Shown: positions 6,679-11,725, counted from the first letter of the stretch. The stretch: 12,498 nucleotides of DNA from an uncultured Collinsella sp. (GCA_900550185.1 URRN01000046.1:1-12498); one strand, 5' to 3'. Numbers and translations: made by a program. The notes: generated by a model not told the origin, from the letters alone.

Positions 6679-6713
6679 ATGACCATGTTAATGTAGTCAT
6701 ATGCTCACGTATT
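6679..6713 (+). promoter_or_regulatory. Leaderless start module 2 (promoter of the antitoxin-like gene)
   Basis: CATGTTAATGTAGTCAT runs straight into ATG 6701, with a -10-like TAATGT (6689-6694) ending 6 bp before the ATG and no ribosome binding site. ATGCTCACGTATT (6701-6713) is repeated exactly at 7689-7701, and is 11/13 identical to 6331-6343. ATGAC/GTCAT half-sites flank the core. Confidence 0.5.
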
Positions 6714-6895
6714 ACAAGCTGGGACCTTATGTATTAGAGCTCGAACCGCGCCGCCGCGTCACCATGAACACCGACGGCGAGAACATCGACTACTTCAAGG
6801 CGGAGGCCGCCCGCACGGACGCCCCCTATCAGGTCACCATCAACATGTACCTGACGGAGTCCCGCATGCAGAAGAGGCACCTCGCGGTCGCGTAA
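6701..6895 (+). CDS. Orphan BrnA/CopG-like antitoxin protein
   Basis: 64 residues. ATG 6701 has no Shine-Dalgarno but sits 6 bp after a -10-like TAATGT, consistent with a leaderless start. Residues from about 17 (EPRRRVTMNTDGENIDYFKAEAA) to the end (DAPYQVTINMYLTESRMQKRHL) match the ribbon-helix-helix pattern of BrnA/CopG-type antitoxins, which carry a short basic beta-strand, D-x-[ED]-x-[IL]-x-[YW]-F-K, then PYQ-x-x-IN-x-YL. Such proteins bind their operator and neutralise a BrnT- or RelE-like toxin. No toxin gene lies on either side. The first 15 residues (MLTYYKLGPYVLELE) are unlike the usual basic antitoxin N-terminus and belong to a start module repeated elsewhere here, so the gene may be a fusion of a foreign start to an antitoxin body. 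It could act as a solitary repressor. Confidence 0.6.
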   Translation: MLTYYKLGPYVLELEPRRRVTMNTDGENIDYFKAEAARTDAPYQVTINMYLTESRMQKRHLAVA

Positions 6896-6963
6896 TACAA
6901 ATAGGTAAGATCCCACGCGTGTCACGCCTCGCCGCAATCGAAGCGCCGTCTGCGGCGCGGGGC

Positions 6964-7018
6964 GGAATAAGACCGGGCGACCCGGGCAATCTGGTCCCGG
7001 CTCTCCCGGTCGTATTCC
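6964..7018. repeat. GC-rich imperfect inverted repeat (structured RNA/DNA)
   Basis: GGAATA-A-GACCGGG (6964-6977) pairs with CCCGGTC-G-TATTCC (7005-7018), giving 13 pairs and one mismatch around a 27-nt loop that itself contains CCCGGG. A smaller hairpin (GCGCCG/CGGCGC, 6943-6958) lies just upstream. No U-run follows, so it is not a clear terminator. It lies between the antitoxin-like gene and the leftward gene ending at 7048. Confidence 0.45.
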
Positions 7019-7047
7019 TACGATATCGCCCCTAAATCACCAATGTG

Positions 7048-7287
7048 TCAGATAAAGAATGATGCAATGGCTATGATCAAGCATACGGCGGATGCGGCGA
7101 CTGCGCCTTTTTTCCTCTCCTTTAGTCCGACGAATAGGGTTGCCGTAAAGTAAAGGGCGGAAATGCAGTCTATGGCAAGCAAAACGAGTTCCTTGGGCGG
7201 TTTCAGCAAAAGGTCGCTAGCAAAGAGTAATACAAGCAGGGCAAAGCCGATTGTGGTCAAGTATCTCGATTGATTTTGCGACAGCAT
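7048..7287 (-). CDS. Small membrane protein, three predicted spans
   Basis: 79 residues from ATG 7285-7287, with AAGGAAG 5 nt upstream. Predicted membrane spans: residues about 11-27 (TIGFALLVLLFASDLLL), 33-53 (LVLLAIDCISALYFTATLFVG) and 62-79 (AVAASAVCLIIAIASFFI), with a basic loop KERKKG between the second and third. There is no signal peptidase site. The stop is TGA (7048-7050). I do not recognise a family. Small multi-span proteins like this occur as bacteriocin immunity proteins or accessory plasmid proteins, but nothing here proves either. It follows a 37-aa ORF whose stop is 12 nt upstream, so the two probably form one leftward transcript. Confidence 0.65.
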   Translation of the reverse strand: MLSQNQSRYLTTIGFALLVLLFASDLLLKPPKELVLLAIDCISALYFTATLFVGLKERKKGAVAASAVCLIIAIASFFI

Positions 7288-7299
7288 GGCAACTTCCTT

Positions 7300-7413
7300 T
7301 TAGAACATGTAAGTGAAAAGTCGGTACGATGTCATTGCGGTTGCAAACAAGCCGCTGCCAGGACCGGTTGTCACGAGACCGGCGATAACGCATTTTCTCG
7401 GTTTCCAGCTCAT
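7300..7413 (-). CDS. 37-aa hydrophobic small protein
   Basis: ATG 7411-7413 is preceded by GAGAGGGG with 6 nt spacing on the minus strand, a good ribosome binding site. The product MSWKPRKCVIAGLVTTGPGS…TYMF has a basic N-terminus and one hydrophobic segment (about residues 9-27), so it may be a single-span membrane peptide or a secreted signal-like peptide. Its TAA (7300-7302) overlaps the AAAGGAAG region that serves the next gene, which argues for translational coupling with the 79-aa membrane protein. CATAAT at 7451-7446 (minus strand) is a possible -10. The family is unknown; the small size keeps confidence moderate. Confidence 0.5.
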   Translation of the reverse strand: MSWKPRKCVIAGLVTTGPGSGLFATAMTSYRLFTYMF

Positions 7414-7449
7414 GACAGACCCCTCTCTCATAGTGAAACGCATACATTA

Positions 7450-7650
7450 TGAGATATGCACATTATCTCGCTAATTAATTTCAATATCCATCATCTAACA
7501 CTAAAGAATACTGCCTCACTGGTTCAGCGACGATGCGTTTTTACCCTTGCGTTCCCACTCGCCGCGTCGGCGGTCGGAAGGGTCTCCGTCTCGCAATCAG
7601 CGACCTTGTAACCGTATCTGATGACTGTAGGTTAAACCAACCCACATCCA
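7450..7650. other. Intergenic stretch with possible decayed coding remnant
   Basis: No intact gene is visible. On the minus strand two short overlapping frames (YGYKVADCETETLPTADAAS… and …GEWERKGKNASSLNQ) have GC-rich coding-like composition but no start. They may be the frameshifted tail of a lost gene. The left end holds the promoter region of the leftward 37-aa/79-aa pair. Confidence 0.3.
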
Positions 7651-7755
7651 TGAGCACGTTAATGTAGTACCATACTAATTACTTAACATGCTCACGTATT
7701 TCTACCTGCGTCTTAGAATTACTTAATGTAGTAACATGTTAATGTGCTAATATAT
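7651..7755 (+). promoter_or_regulatory. Repeat-rich region upstream of parA: candidate centromere and promoter (start module 3)
   Basis: TTAATGTAGTA or a close variant occurs at 7659-7669, 7724-7734 and 7739-7749 (the last two 15 bp apart). AATTACTTAA occurs at 7677-7686 and 7717-7726. TGAGCACGTT (7651-7660) is nearly the reverse complement of AACATGCTCA (7685-7694). ATG 7689 opens only a 12-codon frame (MLTYFYLRLRIT) that repeats the start seen at 6701. TAATAT at 7748-7753 is a plausible -10 for parA. In ParA/RHH systems the partner binds such repeats both as operator and as centromere. Confidence 0.5.
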
Positions 7756-7782
7756 GACTACGCTATTCAGAAAGGGGAGAAC

Positions 7783-8334
7783 ATGGCGACGAACATCCTG
7801 CTAGTCAACCAGAAGGGCGGCGTCGGCAAGACGACGTTCGCCGACGAGATCGCCTGGGGTCTCGAGCGCCGCGGCCACAAGGTCGGTTTCGGCAACCTGG
7901 ACCCGCAGGGCGGTGCGAACCACGAGAAAAACCTGCTCGACGACGAGGACGCCGTGAACGTCATCGACACACCGGGCTTTTTGAGCGACGACACCGCCGA
8001 GTACGCCAAGAATGCGGATATCGCGATTATCCCGGTGCAGCCCGGAACGCTGGGCCTGAAGCCCATGAAGCGAACGATCAAGGTCATCACCGAGGCCAAT
8101 CCCGACTTGTCGTTCGCAATCATCATCAACAACTTCGCCGGCAACCAGACCGTGGACAGACAGTTCCTCGAACTGCTCGAGGCCGACGACCTTCCCGTGC
8201 TGGGCACCGTACCGACCGCGGCGGCCTTCAAGCAGGGCGCGGCGCTGGGAAAGCCCGTGTATGAAATCGCCAAGAACGGCAAGGCCGCCCAGGCGATTGA
8301 AAACATCCTGAACGAACTGGAAGAGGTGCTGTAA
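7783..8334 (+). CDS. parA: ParA-family partition ATPase (small, type Ib)
   Basis: 183 residues. ATG 7783 is chosen because AAAGGGGAG lies just upstream; a GTG at 7744 extends the frame but sits in the promoter repeats. It has the deviant Walker A KGGVGKTT (11-18) with the signature Lys, the A' motif LDPQGG (39-44) and Walker B VIDTPG (60-65). The short length and lack of an N-terminal HTH mark the type Ib class, which binds nucleoid DNA non-specifically in the ATP state and moves plasmid copies along with a small RHH partner. The partner gene begins at the very next base after the stop. Together with the upstream repeats this is a complete partition cassette, a strong sign of a low-copy plasmid or plasmid-derived element. 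The asparagine in GFGNLD replaces the more usual Asp or Cys of the strand but leaves motif A' intact. Confidence 0.92.
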   Translation: MATNILLVNQKGGVGKTTFADEIAWGLERRGHKVGFGNLDPQGGANHEKNLLDDEDAVNVIDTPGFLSDDTAEYAKNADIAIIPVQPGTLGLKPMKRTIKVITEANPDLSFAIIINNFAGNQTVDRQFLELLEADDLPVLGTVPTAAAFKQGAALGKPVYEIAKNGKAAQAIENILNELEEVL

Positions 8335-8634
8335 ATGGCAAAGTTCAAAAAGGCGACCTCCTACTTCGATGTCGCCGCGGAGAAGGCCGAGGAGAGGCAG
8401 CAGAAAATCGTTGAAAGCGCATCTGAGCCCCAGAAATCGGCTCCACAGGTACGGAAAGCCGGGCGCCCGAAAAAGGGCCTTGAAGGGGCATCTGAGAGGC
8501 TTGTACAGTTGTCTGTCTACGTTCCCGAGAGCTACCGCAAGCGATTGAAGCAGGTCGCCCTTGAGGAAGACAAGTCTGTTTCCGATATCGCTCGGGAGCT
8601 TTTCGATCGCTATTTGGCCGAAAAAGAGATCTAG
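8335..8634 (+). CDS. Ribbon-helix-helix partition partner (ParB/ParG-like)
   Basis: 99 residues. Its ATG directly follows the parA TAA with no gap, so translation is coupled. The N-terminal half (1-54) is charged and probably disordered, with an AT-hook-like KAGRPKKG (41-48). The C-terminal half is an RHH domain: beta-strand RLVQLSVYVP (55-64), helix 1 ESYRKRLKQVALEED, turn, helix 2 SVSDIARELFDRYLAEKEI. This plan (flexible basic N-terminus that stimulates ParA ATPase, RHH dimer that binds centromere repeats) is that of ParG/omega/type Ib ParB proteins. It probably also represses its own operon through the upstream repeats. A plain CopG-type regulator is the alternative, but the position after parA makes the partition role likely. 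Confidence 0.85.
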   Translation: MAKFKKATSYFDVAAEKAEERQQKIVESASEPQKSAPQVRKAGRPKKGLEGASERLVQLSVYVPESYRKRLKQVALEEDKSVSDIARELFDRYLAEKEI

Positions 8635-8642
8635 TTGAGTTA

Positions 8643-8672
8643 ACGGGTACCGAAGGGTGCCCGTTTTCTTTT
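8643..8672 (+). terminator. Rho-independent terminator of the partition operon
   Basis: Stem ACGGGTACC / GGTGCCCGT (one T·G pair), loop GAAG, then TTTCTTTT. It starts 9 nt after the stop at 8634. Confidence 0.85.
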
Positions 8673-8689
8673 ACCTTGGCCACTGAGAG

Positions 8690-9115
8690 CCGATTTAAGA
8701 CCCAGTTTTATCTATCAATGAGAAAACGGTCGGACCTCACCGATAGGACGTCTTATTTTCGATTCTGCGGCTCCCTGCCGATAATTGAAGTGAGGTCAAC
8801 CAAATGTCGGTATCCAGATCAACCGGAAAAACGGATTCGGTAGGTCATTGCCGAGGTGCAGGTGTTTACAGCCAAGAGGTTTAGTCCGCCCGGGGAGCGA
8901 AGCGACGCCGGCGCTGAGGGTTGGCAAGGGCGTAGTGATTTCAGTCAGGGATTGCTCTCCTTTCCGGTGAAAAGCGAGCGTCCGATTTGCCTATAACGTT
9001 TCGCTGGTCGCTAAGACCAATAGGGCCGTACCGGATTTATTTCCGGGAAAGTACGTTGCGAGTGGATAGGGTTTCGATTAAACGGTGATTGACATGGACG
9101 TGAATAAAAATCTCA
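8690..9115. other. Non-coding region between par and origin; possible transfer origin
   Basis: No convincing gene. Visible structure: GACCTCAC (8733-8740) and its inverse GTGAGGTC (8790-8797), and a hairpin-like stretch around CCGGA…TTCCGG (9031-9047). On the minus strand CACTACGCCCTTGCC (8937-8923) shares the CGCCCTT core with nick regions of RSF1010/pIP501-type transfer origins, but I see no strong adjoining inverted repeat. A 26-codon frame from ATG 8804 (MSVSRSTGKTDSVGHCRG…) has a weak GAGG upstream and is not called as a gene. Confidence 0.35.
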
Positions 9116-9174
9116 GATCAAAGAAAAGCTCTCTTCCCCTTTCTTTCTCTTAAAACCTCTTTAGATATTATTGG

Positions 9175-9482
9175 CGCCCTTTTTGGAAACTTTTGGTTGT
9201 CAAAAAGGGCACAGTTTTCGGGTTTTTGTGCCCCTTTTGGAAACTTTTTGTGCCCCTTTTGGAAACTGCCATTGTCAAAAGGGGCACAGGAAATTGCCGA
9301 AAGGGGCATAGGAAATTGCCGAAAAGGGCATAGAAGGTAATGCGAAAAAGCGCCTGAAATAGTGAGAAATTGCCGAAAGGGGCATAGAAAATTGCCGAAA
9401 GGGGCACAAAAATAGAGCAGAGATCTCTTAAATTCGATAAAAATTGCCGAAAGGGGCATAGGAAATTGCCGAAAGGGGCACA
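9175..9482. other. Replication origin with 22-bp iterons in both orientations
   Basis: The core TTGCCGAAAGGGGCAYA (or a close variant) occurs in direct orientation starting at 9197, 9272, 9294, 9316, 9370, 9392, 9444 and 9466. Neighbours within clusters are exactly 22 bp apart, two helical turns. Inverted copies lie at 9227-9243 and 9249-9265 (also 22 bp apart), with a partial one at 9175-9188. AT-rich DNA (9140-9172, TTTCTTTCTCTTAAAACC…) beside the cluster could be the unwinding element. The array lies just past the 3' end of the rep gene. No good DnaA box was seen. This is the layout of an iteron-controlled theta plasmid origin. Confidence 0.85.
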
Positions 9483-9494
9483 GGGGGAGGCAAA

Positions 9495-9526
9495 TAAAAA
9501 GGGACGGGCAATCTATCGCCCGTCCC
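9495..9526 (-). terminator. Rho-independent terminator of the rep gene
   Basis: On the minus strand GGGACGGGC (9526-9518), an 8-nt loop, GCCCGTCCC (9509-9501), then TTTTTATTTG. It begins 3 nt after the rep stop and shields the iterons from rep transcription. Confidence 0.88.
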
Positions 9527-9528
9527 GA

Positions 9529-10338
9529 TTAGAGGTTCTTGGTACCACGTTCCATGCACGCCTGCGGGTTCACATCGTACTCGGCGGGTGCCCTGGGCGA
9601 GATGACAGTTTTCACGACGAGATTCAGGCTTGTGAGCTTTTCGAGGGAGACACGAAGTTTGCTTTTGCTGACGGCGAGCTGATCGGCGGCATTCTGGGTC
9701 GATATTCGAAACGGCTTTGATTCCTTTGCCGCGAAGAACGAAAAGATGTAGCCGAAAAGAACCTTGTCGAGAGCAGAGAGATCGGTATCGCGAATCGCCC
9801 AAAAGGGGACCCGGCAGAAAGTTCCGCGCGAAGTCCACTCGTGAAGAGCCCTGGCATCGATGAACTCGATGCCGCAGAGCTCCGCCCACCTAGCCTCATC
9901 GACCCTGTAGGTGATTTCTTCGCCATGGCCTTCTTTTTTGATTAGAGCGAAGTTTTTGAGCTTCTGTAGCCTCTTACTGAGCGCCGAGGGAGAGATGCCC
10001 AGGGCTTCGGCAATCGTCTTGGCGTTCGAGTGGCATCCCTTCAGGGGATCCCTGCGCTGGAATCCGTGGATATACGCTAGGACAAGGAGTTCGCTTAGGG
10101 ATAGCTTTGCCTCGGATTTGCGAAGCGAAAGCATCGAGAGAGGGAGTGCGATGAAACGACCGCTGTCGGCCGAGCTGTCCTTGAGCCATGATTCTGCGTT
10201 TAAAGCGGAAGCGTGACTCGAGTTCGAGCTCGGCGTGTCGCCCGGTTTTGACTGGGCAAGAAGGGCGGCGAAGTCCTCTTTCGAAATCGTGTTTTTGAAC
10301 GTGCTCCTCCCGCTGGGCGGAGCGCCATTTACGTCCAT
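9529..10338 (-). CDS. rep: Plasmid replication initiator protein with two winged-helix domains
   Basis: 269 residues from ATG 10336-10338, with GGAAAGG 7 nt upstream. Residues 1-60 are Ser/Lys-rich and probably flexible. Domain 1 (about 79-146) is a winged helix: LSLSELLVLAYIHGF, then NAKTIAEALGISPSALSKRL as the HTH, then the wing KKEGHGEEITYRV. Domain 2 (about 187-246) repeats the pattern: LSALDKVLFGYIFSFF, NAADQLAVSKSKLRVSLEKL, LNLVVKTV. Two tandem winged helices are typical of iteron-binding initiators of theta plasmids (Rep_3-like or RepA_N-like layout). The 22-bp iterons directly downstream fit that role: it should bind them, open the AT-rich region and recruit helicase. I cannot assign it to a named Rep family with certainty. 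Upstream are a CopG-type gene and an inverted repeat over its ribosome binding site, so expression is probably tightly held. Confidence 0.82.
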   Translation of the reverse strand: MDVNGAPPSGRSTFKNTISKEDFAALLAQSKPGDTPSSNSSHASALNAESWLKDSSADSGRFIALPLSMLSLRKSEAKLSLSELLVLAYIHGFQRRDPLKGCHSNAKTIAEALGISPSALSKRLQKLKNFALIKKEGHGEEITYRVDEARWAELCGIEFIDARALHEWTSRGTFCRVPFWAIRDTDLSALDKVLFGYIFSFFAAKESKPFRISTQNAADQLAVSKSKLRVSLEKLTSLNLVVKTVISPRAPAEYDVNPQACMERGTKNL

Positions 10339-10341
10339 AAA

Positions 10342-10360
10342 GTGACCTTTCCAAGGTCAC
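10342..10360 (-). promoter_or_regulatory. Inverted repeat covering the rep ribosome binding site
   Basis: GTGACCTT (10342-10349) and AAGGTCAC (10353-10360) are perfect inverses with a 3-nt loop. On the rep mRNA the AAGG of the ribosome binding site would be paired in this hairpin, so it could limit Rep translation. As DNA it could be a Rep autorepression operator. Confidence 0.55.
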
Positions 10361-10377
10361 CAACATGTTTTAAGTGG

Positions 10378-10450
10378 TAGAATATTACCAACAAGTTGAT
10401 GACACTTCGCTTAAAGGACCCAAGCCGCCAAGCTAATGAGGGTCCTTTTT
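10378..10450 (+). ncRNA. Possible antisense RNA in the copG-rep gap, with its terminator
   Basis: A hairpin with AAAGGACCC (10413-10421) and GGGTCCTTT (10440-10448) ends in TTTTT on the + strand, opposite to both flanking genes. TAGAAT (10378-10383) is a -10-like element upstream of it, though the -35 is weak, predicting an RNA of about 60 nt from near 10390. It would be antisense to the leader joining copG and rep, as RNA II is in pMV158-type plasmids. The hairpin alone could instead be a weak copG terminator. Confidence 0.4.
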
Positions 10451-10464
10451 GCGTTATATATGTC

Positions 10465-10647
10465 CTACTGTTTTTGCTGATGAAGACGAATCTCCTCCGC
10501 ATTGAACAGGTTCTGAATCGCAAGCGCAACGAGCCCAGATTTCGTGAGACCGAGTTCACGAGCCTTTATGTCCATCTGCTCGGTCAGCTCGGTCGGCAGC
10601 GTAATCATGAGCCGCTTTTTGTTAGACGCAACGGGCGTGTTGCTCAT
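10465..10647 (-). CDS. CopG-type ribbon-helix-helix repressor (copy-number control candidate)
   Basis: 60 residues from ATG 10645-10647, chosen because GGGAGGA lies 7 nt upstream; the longer frame to 10686 has no such site and runs into the promoter. The RHH fold is clear: basic N-terminus SNKKRLMITLPTE (beta-strand), helix 1 LTEQMDIKARELG, TKSG turn, helix 2 LVALAIQNLF. It ends EEIRLHQQKQ. RHH repressors of this size bind short dyads as dimers. The gene lies 126 bp upstream of rep on the same strand, and a dyad AACTGTTACAGTT (10696-10708) precedes it near a TATACT -10 (10679-10674). It therefore probably represses a copG-rep transcript and so sets copy number. An antitoxin role is the alternative; no toxin gene is nearby. 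Confidence 0.8.
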   Translation of the reverse strand: MSNTPVASNKKRLMITLPTELTEQMDIKARELGLTKSGLVALAIQNLFNAEEIRLHQQKQ

Positions 10648-10673
10648 ACGATGATCCTCCCTTCGGTTGAAAA

Positions 10674-10708
10674 CAGTATATACCACTTCTAACTAAACTG
10701 TTACAGTT
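10674..10708 (-). promoter_or_regulatory. Promoter/operator of the copG-rep unit
   Basis: On the minus strand TATACT (10679-10674) is a good -10. About 17 bp upstream lies the 13-bp palindrome AACTGTTACAGTT (10696-10708), which overlaps the -35 position. ACAGT recurs at 10673-10677 within the -10. A repressor dimer at this dyad would block the promoter. Confidence 0.55.
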
Positions 10709-10770
10709 CTGAATGATTTAGGCATATTAGTGACTAAAACCTTAGCGGTCTAAAAATGGATTGTCGTTAT

Positions 10771-10817
10771 TTTTGGCTGTTGCTATGGGTCGAGATAACC
10801 CATAGCAACAGCCAAAA
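10771..10817. repeat. 20-bp perfect inverted repeat (long hairpin or cruciform) next to iterons
   Basis: TTTTGGCTGTTGCTATGGGT (10771-10790) and its exact reverse complement (10798-10817) flank the 7-nt loop CGAGATA. The arms start with T and end with A on both strands, so no U-run follows the stem in either direction and it is not an ordinary terminator. It abuts the second iteron pair, suggesting a role in replication, strand-switching or multimer resolution. Confidence 0.8.
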
Positions 10818-10818
10818 G

Positions 10819-10857
10819 TTGCCAAAAGGGGCACAGCAAATTGTCGAAAAGGGCACA
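10819..10857 (+). repeat. Second iteron pair, upstream of copG
   Basis: TTGCCAAAAGGGGCACA (10819-10835) and TTGTCGAAAAGGGCACA (10841-10857) match the main iterons and keep the 22-bp period. Iterons thus flank the copG-rep block on both sides, a geometry that would allow Rep-mediated looping or handcuffing. Confidence 0.8.
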
Positions 10858-10859
10858 GT

Positions 10860-10991
10860 GAAACGTCCCTGGAATCAGCTGTTACGATAAGGGGGGGGGT
10901 AACTCCGCGGACACGGCCTAGCGCGCTGCCATCCAGTGCCGATTCTGCCATACTCGCAATTCGGCGAGGATGAGGAGTATGAATTGATCGG
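10860..10991. repeat. Direct repeat copy A (132 bp), contains a 9-G run
   Basis: Nearly identical to 11726-11859. Differences are a G/A at 10871, another in TTCGGCGAGG/TTCGGCAAGG, one near the left end, and the variable tract: nine Gs (10891-10899) here against AAACAAGGGGG in copy B. A + strand frame in both copies reads …HPVPILPYSQFG[E/K]DEEYELIG, so the unit may be the end of a decayed gene. Confidence 0.85.
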
Positions 10992-11046
10992 GGCGGCCTT
11001 TTGACGTCGAAGCCTTAGTGAATATCCTAAAAAGTGCTAACTGACT

Positions 11047-11076
11047 AACAATATTAAATATTGTTTCTAGTATAGT
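11047..11076 (+). promoter_or_regulatory. Promoter with 19-bp palindrome before the broken membrane-protein gene
   Basis: AACAATAT (11047-11054), TAA, ATATTGTT (11058-11065) form a perfect dyad. TATAGT (11071-11076) is a -10-like hexamer whose -35 position falls inside the dyad. It would drive the rightward gene that begins near 11120-11142. Confidence 0.45.
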
Positions 11077-11141
11077 GGCAAATAAGATCTGGAACGGAAT
11101 AAGGCAGGGGTATTTTTCTTTGGCGAATAAATTTGGATTTC

Positions 11142-11504
11142 ATGGCAAGGGGGGGGTGGCGTTAAGGTTTTCATCGCTATATCAGTTGCCGTGTTCGCAT
11201 TCTCTGCGCTATTTCTAAAAGTGGAGCGTTGCCAAAAAGATAGCGGAGGTGACTATTCACATTTGTGGTTCGTGAGCGGATCGGTGTTGAACGTTGACAG
11301 TTCTGGCGATTTTACCATGTCGGTCGAAAGCGAAGATCCATATAACGACGGTCTGATCGTCTGACCATTCTGGTTGATTCAGAACATACGCGCTATGTAA
11401 GCGATAGCCCCGTGAGCGTTGGGTCTAAAGTCAAGGTAGGCTATTTTCTCGATTCCCGAAAGAGAAATACGATTCGCTGCTCTTCTGTGGATGTGTTGGA
11501 ATAA
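11142..11504 (+). pseudogene. Frameshifted small membrane-anchored/secreted protein gene with 8-G run at its start
   Basis: From about 11158 a frame reads GVKVFIAISVAVFAFSALFLKVERCQKDSGG…SVLNVDSSGDFTMSVESEDPYNDGLIV and stops at TGA 11362-11364. The next frame carries on as TILVDSEHTRYVSDSPVSVGSKVKVGYFLDSRKRN…VDVLE and ends at TAA 11502-11504. The join makes one protein: a hydrophobic N-terminal anchor, then a beta-rich domain. At the 5' end ATG 11142 (or TTG 11120) is out of frame because of the eight Gs at 11149-11156; seven Gs would join ATG 11142 to the hydrophobic segment. So two breaks exist, one in a slippage-prone run and one near 11361. The family is unknown. Confidence 0.55.
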
Positions 11505-11537
11505 ATTTTGAGTAACTATCAGTAAAAAGCTGCGAGC

Positions 11538-11568
11538 AAAAGGCCACTCCACGTGGGGCGGCCTTTTT
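11538..11568 (+). terminator. Rho-independent terminator after the broken gene
   Basis: AAAAGGCC (11538-11545) pairs with GGCCTTTT (11560-11567), with further CCAC/GTGG pairing inside, and runs into TTTTT on the + strand. It lies 34 nt after the last stop. Confidence 0.75.
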
Positions 11569-11569
11569 G

Positions 11570-11725
11570 GTGGATAGACGTTGCGGAGGATGATTGATTG
11601 AGGTTTTTGCTCCGCATGGAAATCGAGTGAGGATTCTGTCCCGCGAGGGGCGTGTTTTGAGGCTCTTGGTGGTACGTAATTCTCGTTCGGCGTCTTGACG
11701 GGACAAAACCCTCGGTTGACTTTTT
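11570..11725. other. Intergenic stretch without a supported gene
   Basis: Only small inverted repeats are seen: TGCGGAG/CTCCGCA (11582-11588, 11610-11616) and TGTCCCG/CGGGACA (11637-11643, 11699-11705). The long minus-strand frame through here crosses the repeat and terminator and lacks coding character. Confidence 0.4.

Noticed and set aside
8804..8884. 26-codon frame MSVSRSTGKTDSVGHC… in the non-coding region
   Set aside because: Only a weak GAGG upstream, no partner and no recognisable motif; mentioned under the region but not called as a gene.
9118..9459. Minus-strand frames reading PLSAIFYAPFGNF-type repeats
   Set aside because: These are translations of the 22-bp iterons; the period is that of DNA binding sites and the products have no natural start.
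9175..9482. Possible CRISPR array
   Set aside because: The repeats are 22-bp contiguous units with both orientations and no unique spacers of constant length; no cas genes. They are iterons beside a rep gene.
10742..10951. 69-codon minus-strand frame beginning MAESALDGSALG
   Set aside because: It runs through the poly-G tract, two iterons and the 20-bp hairpin, and its equivalent in repeat copy B is interrupted, so it is not conserved even within the window.
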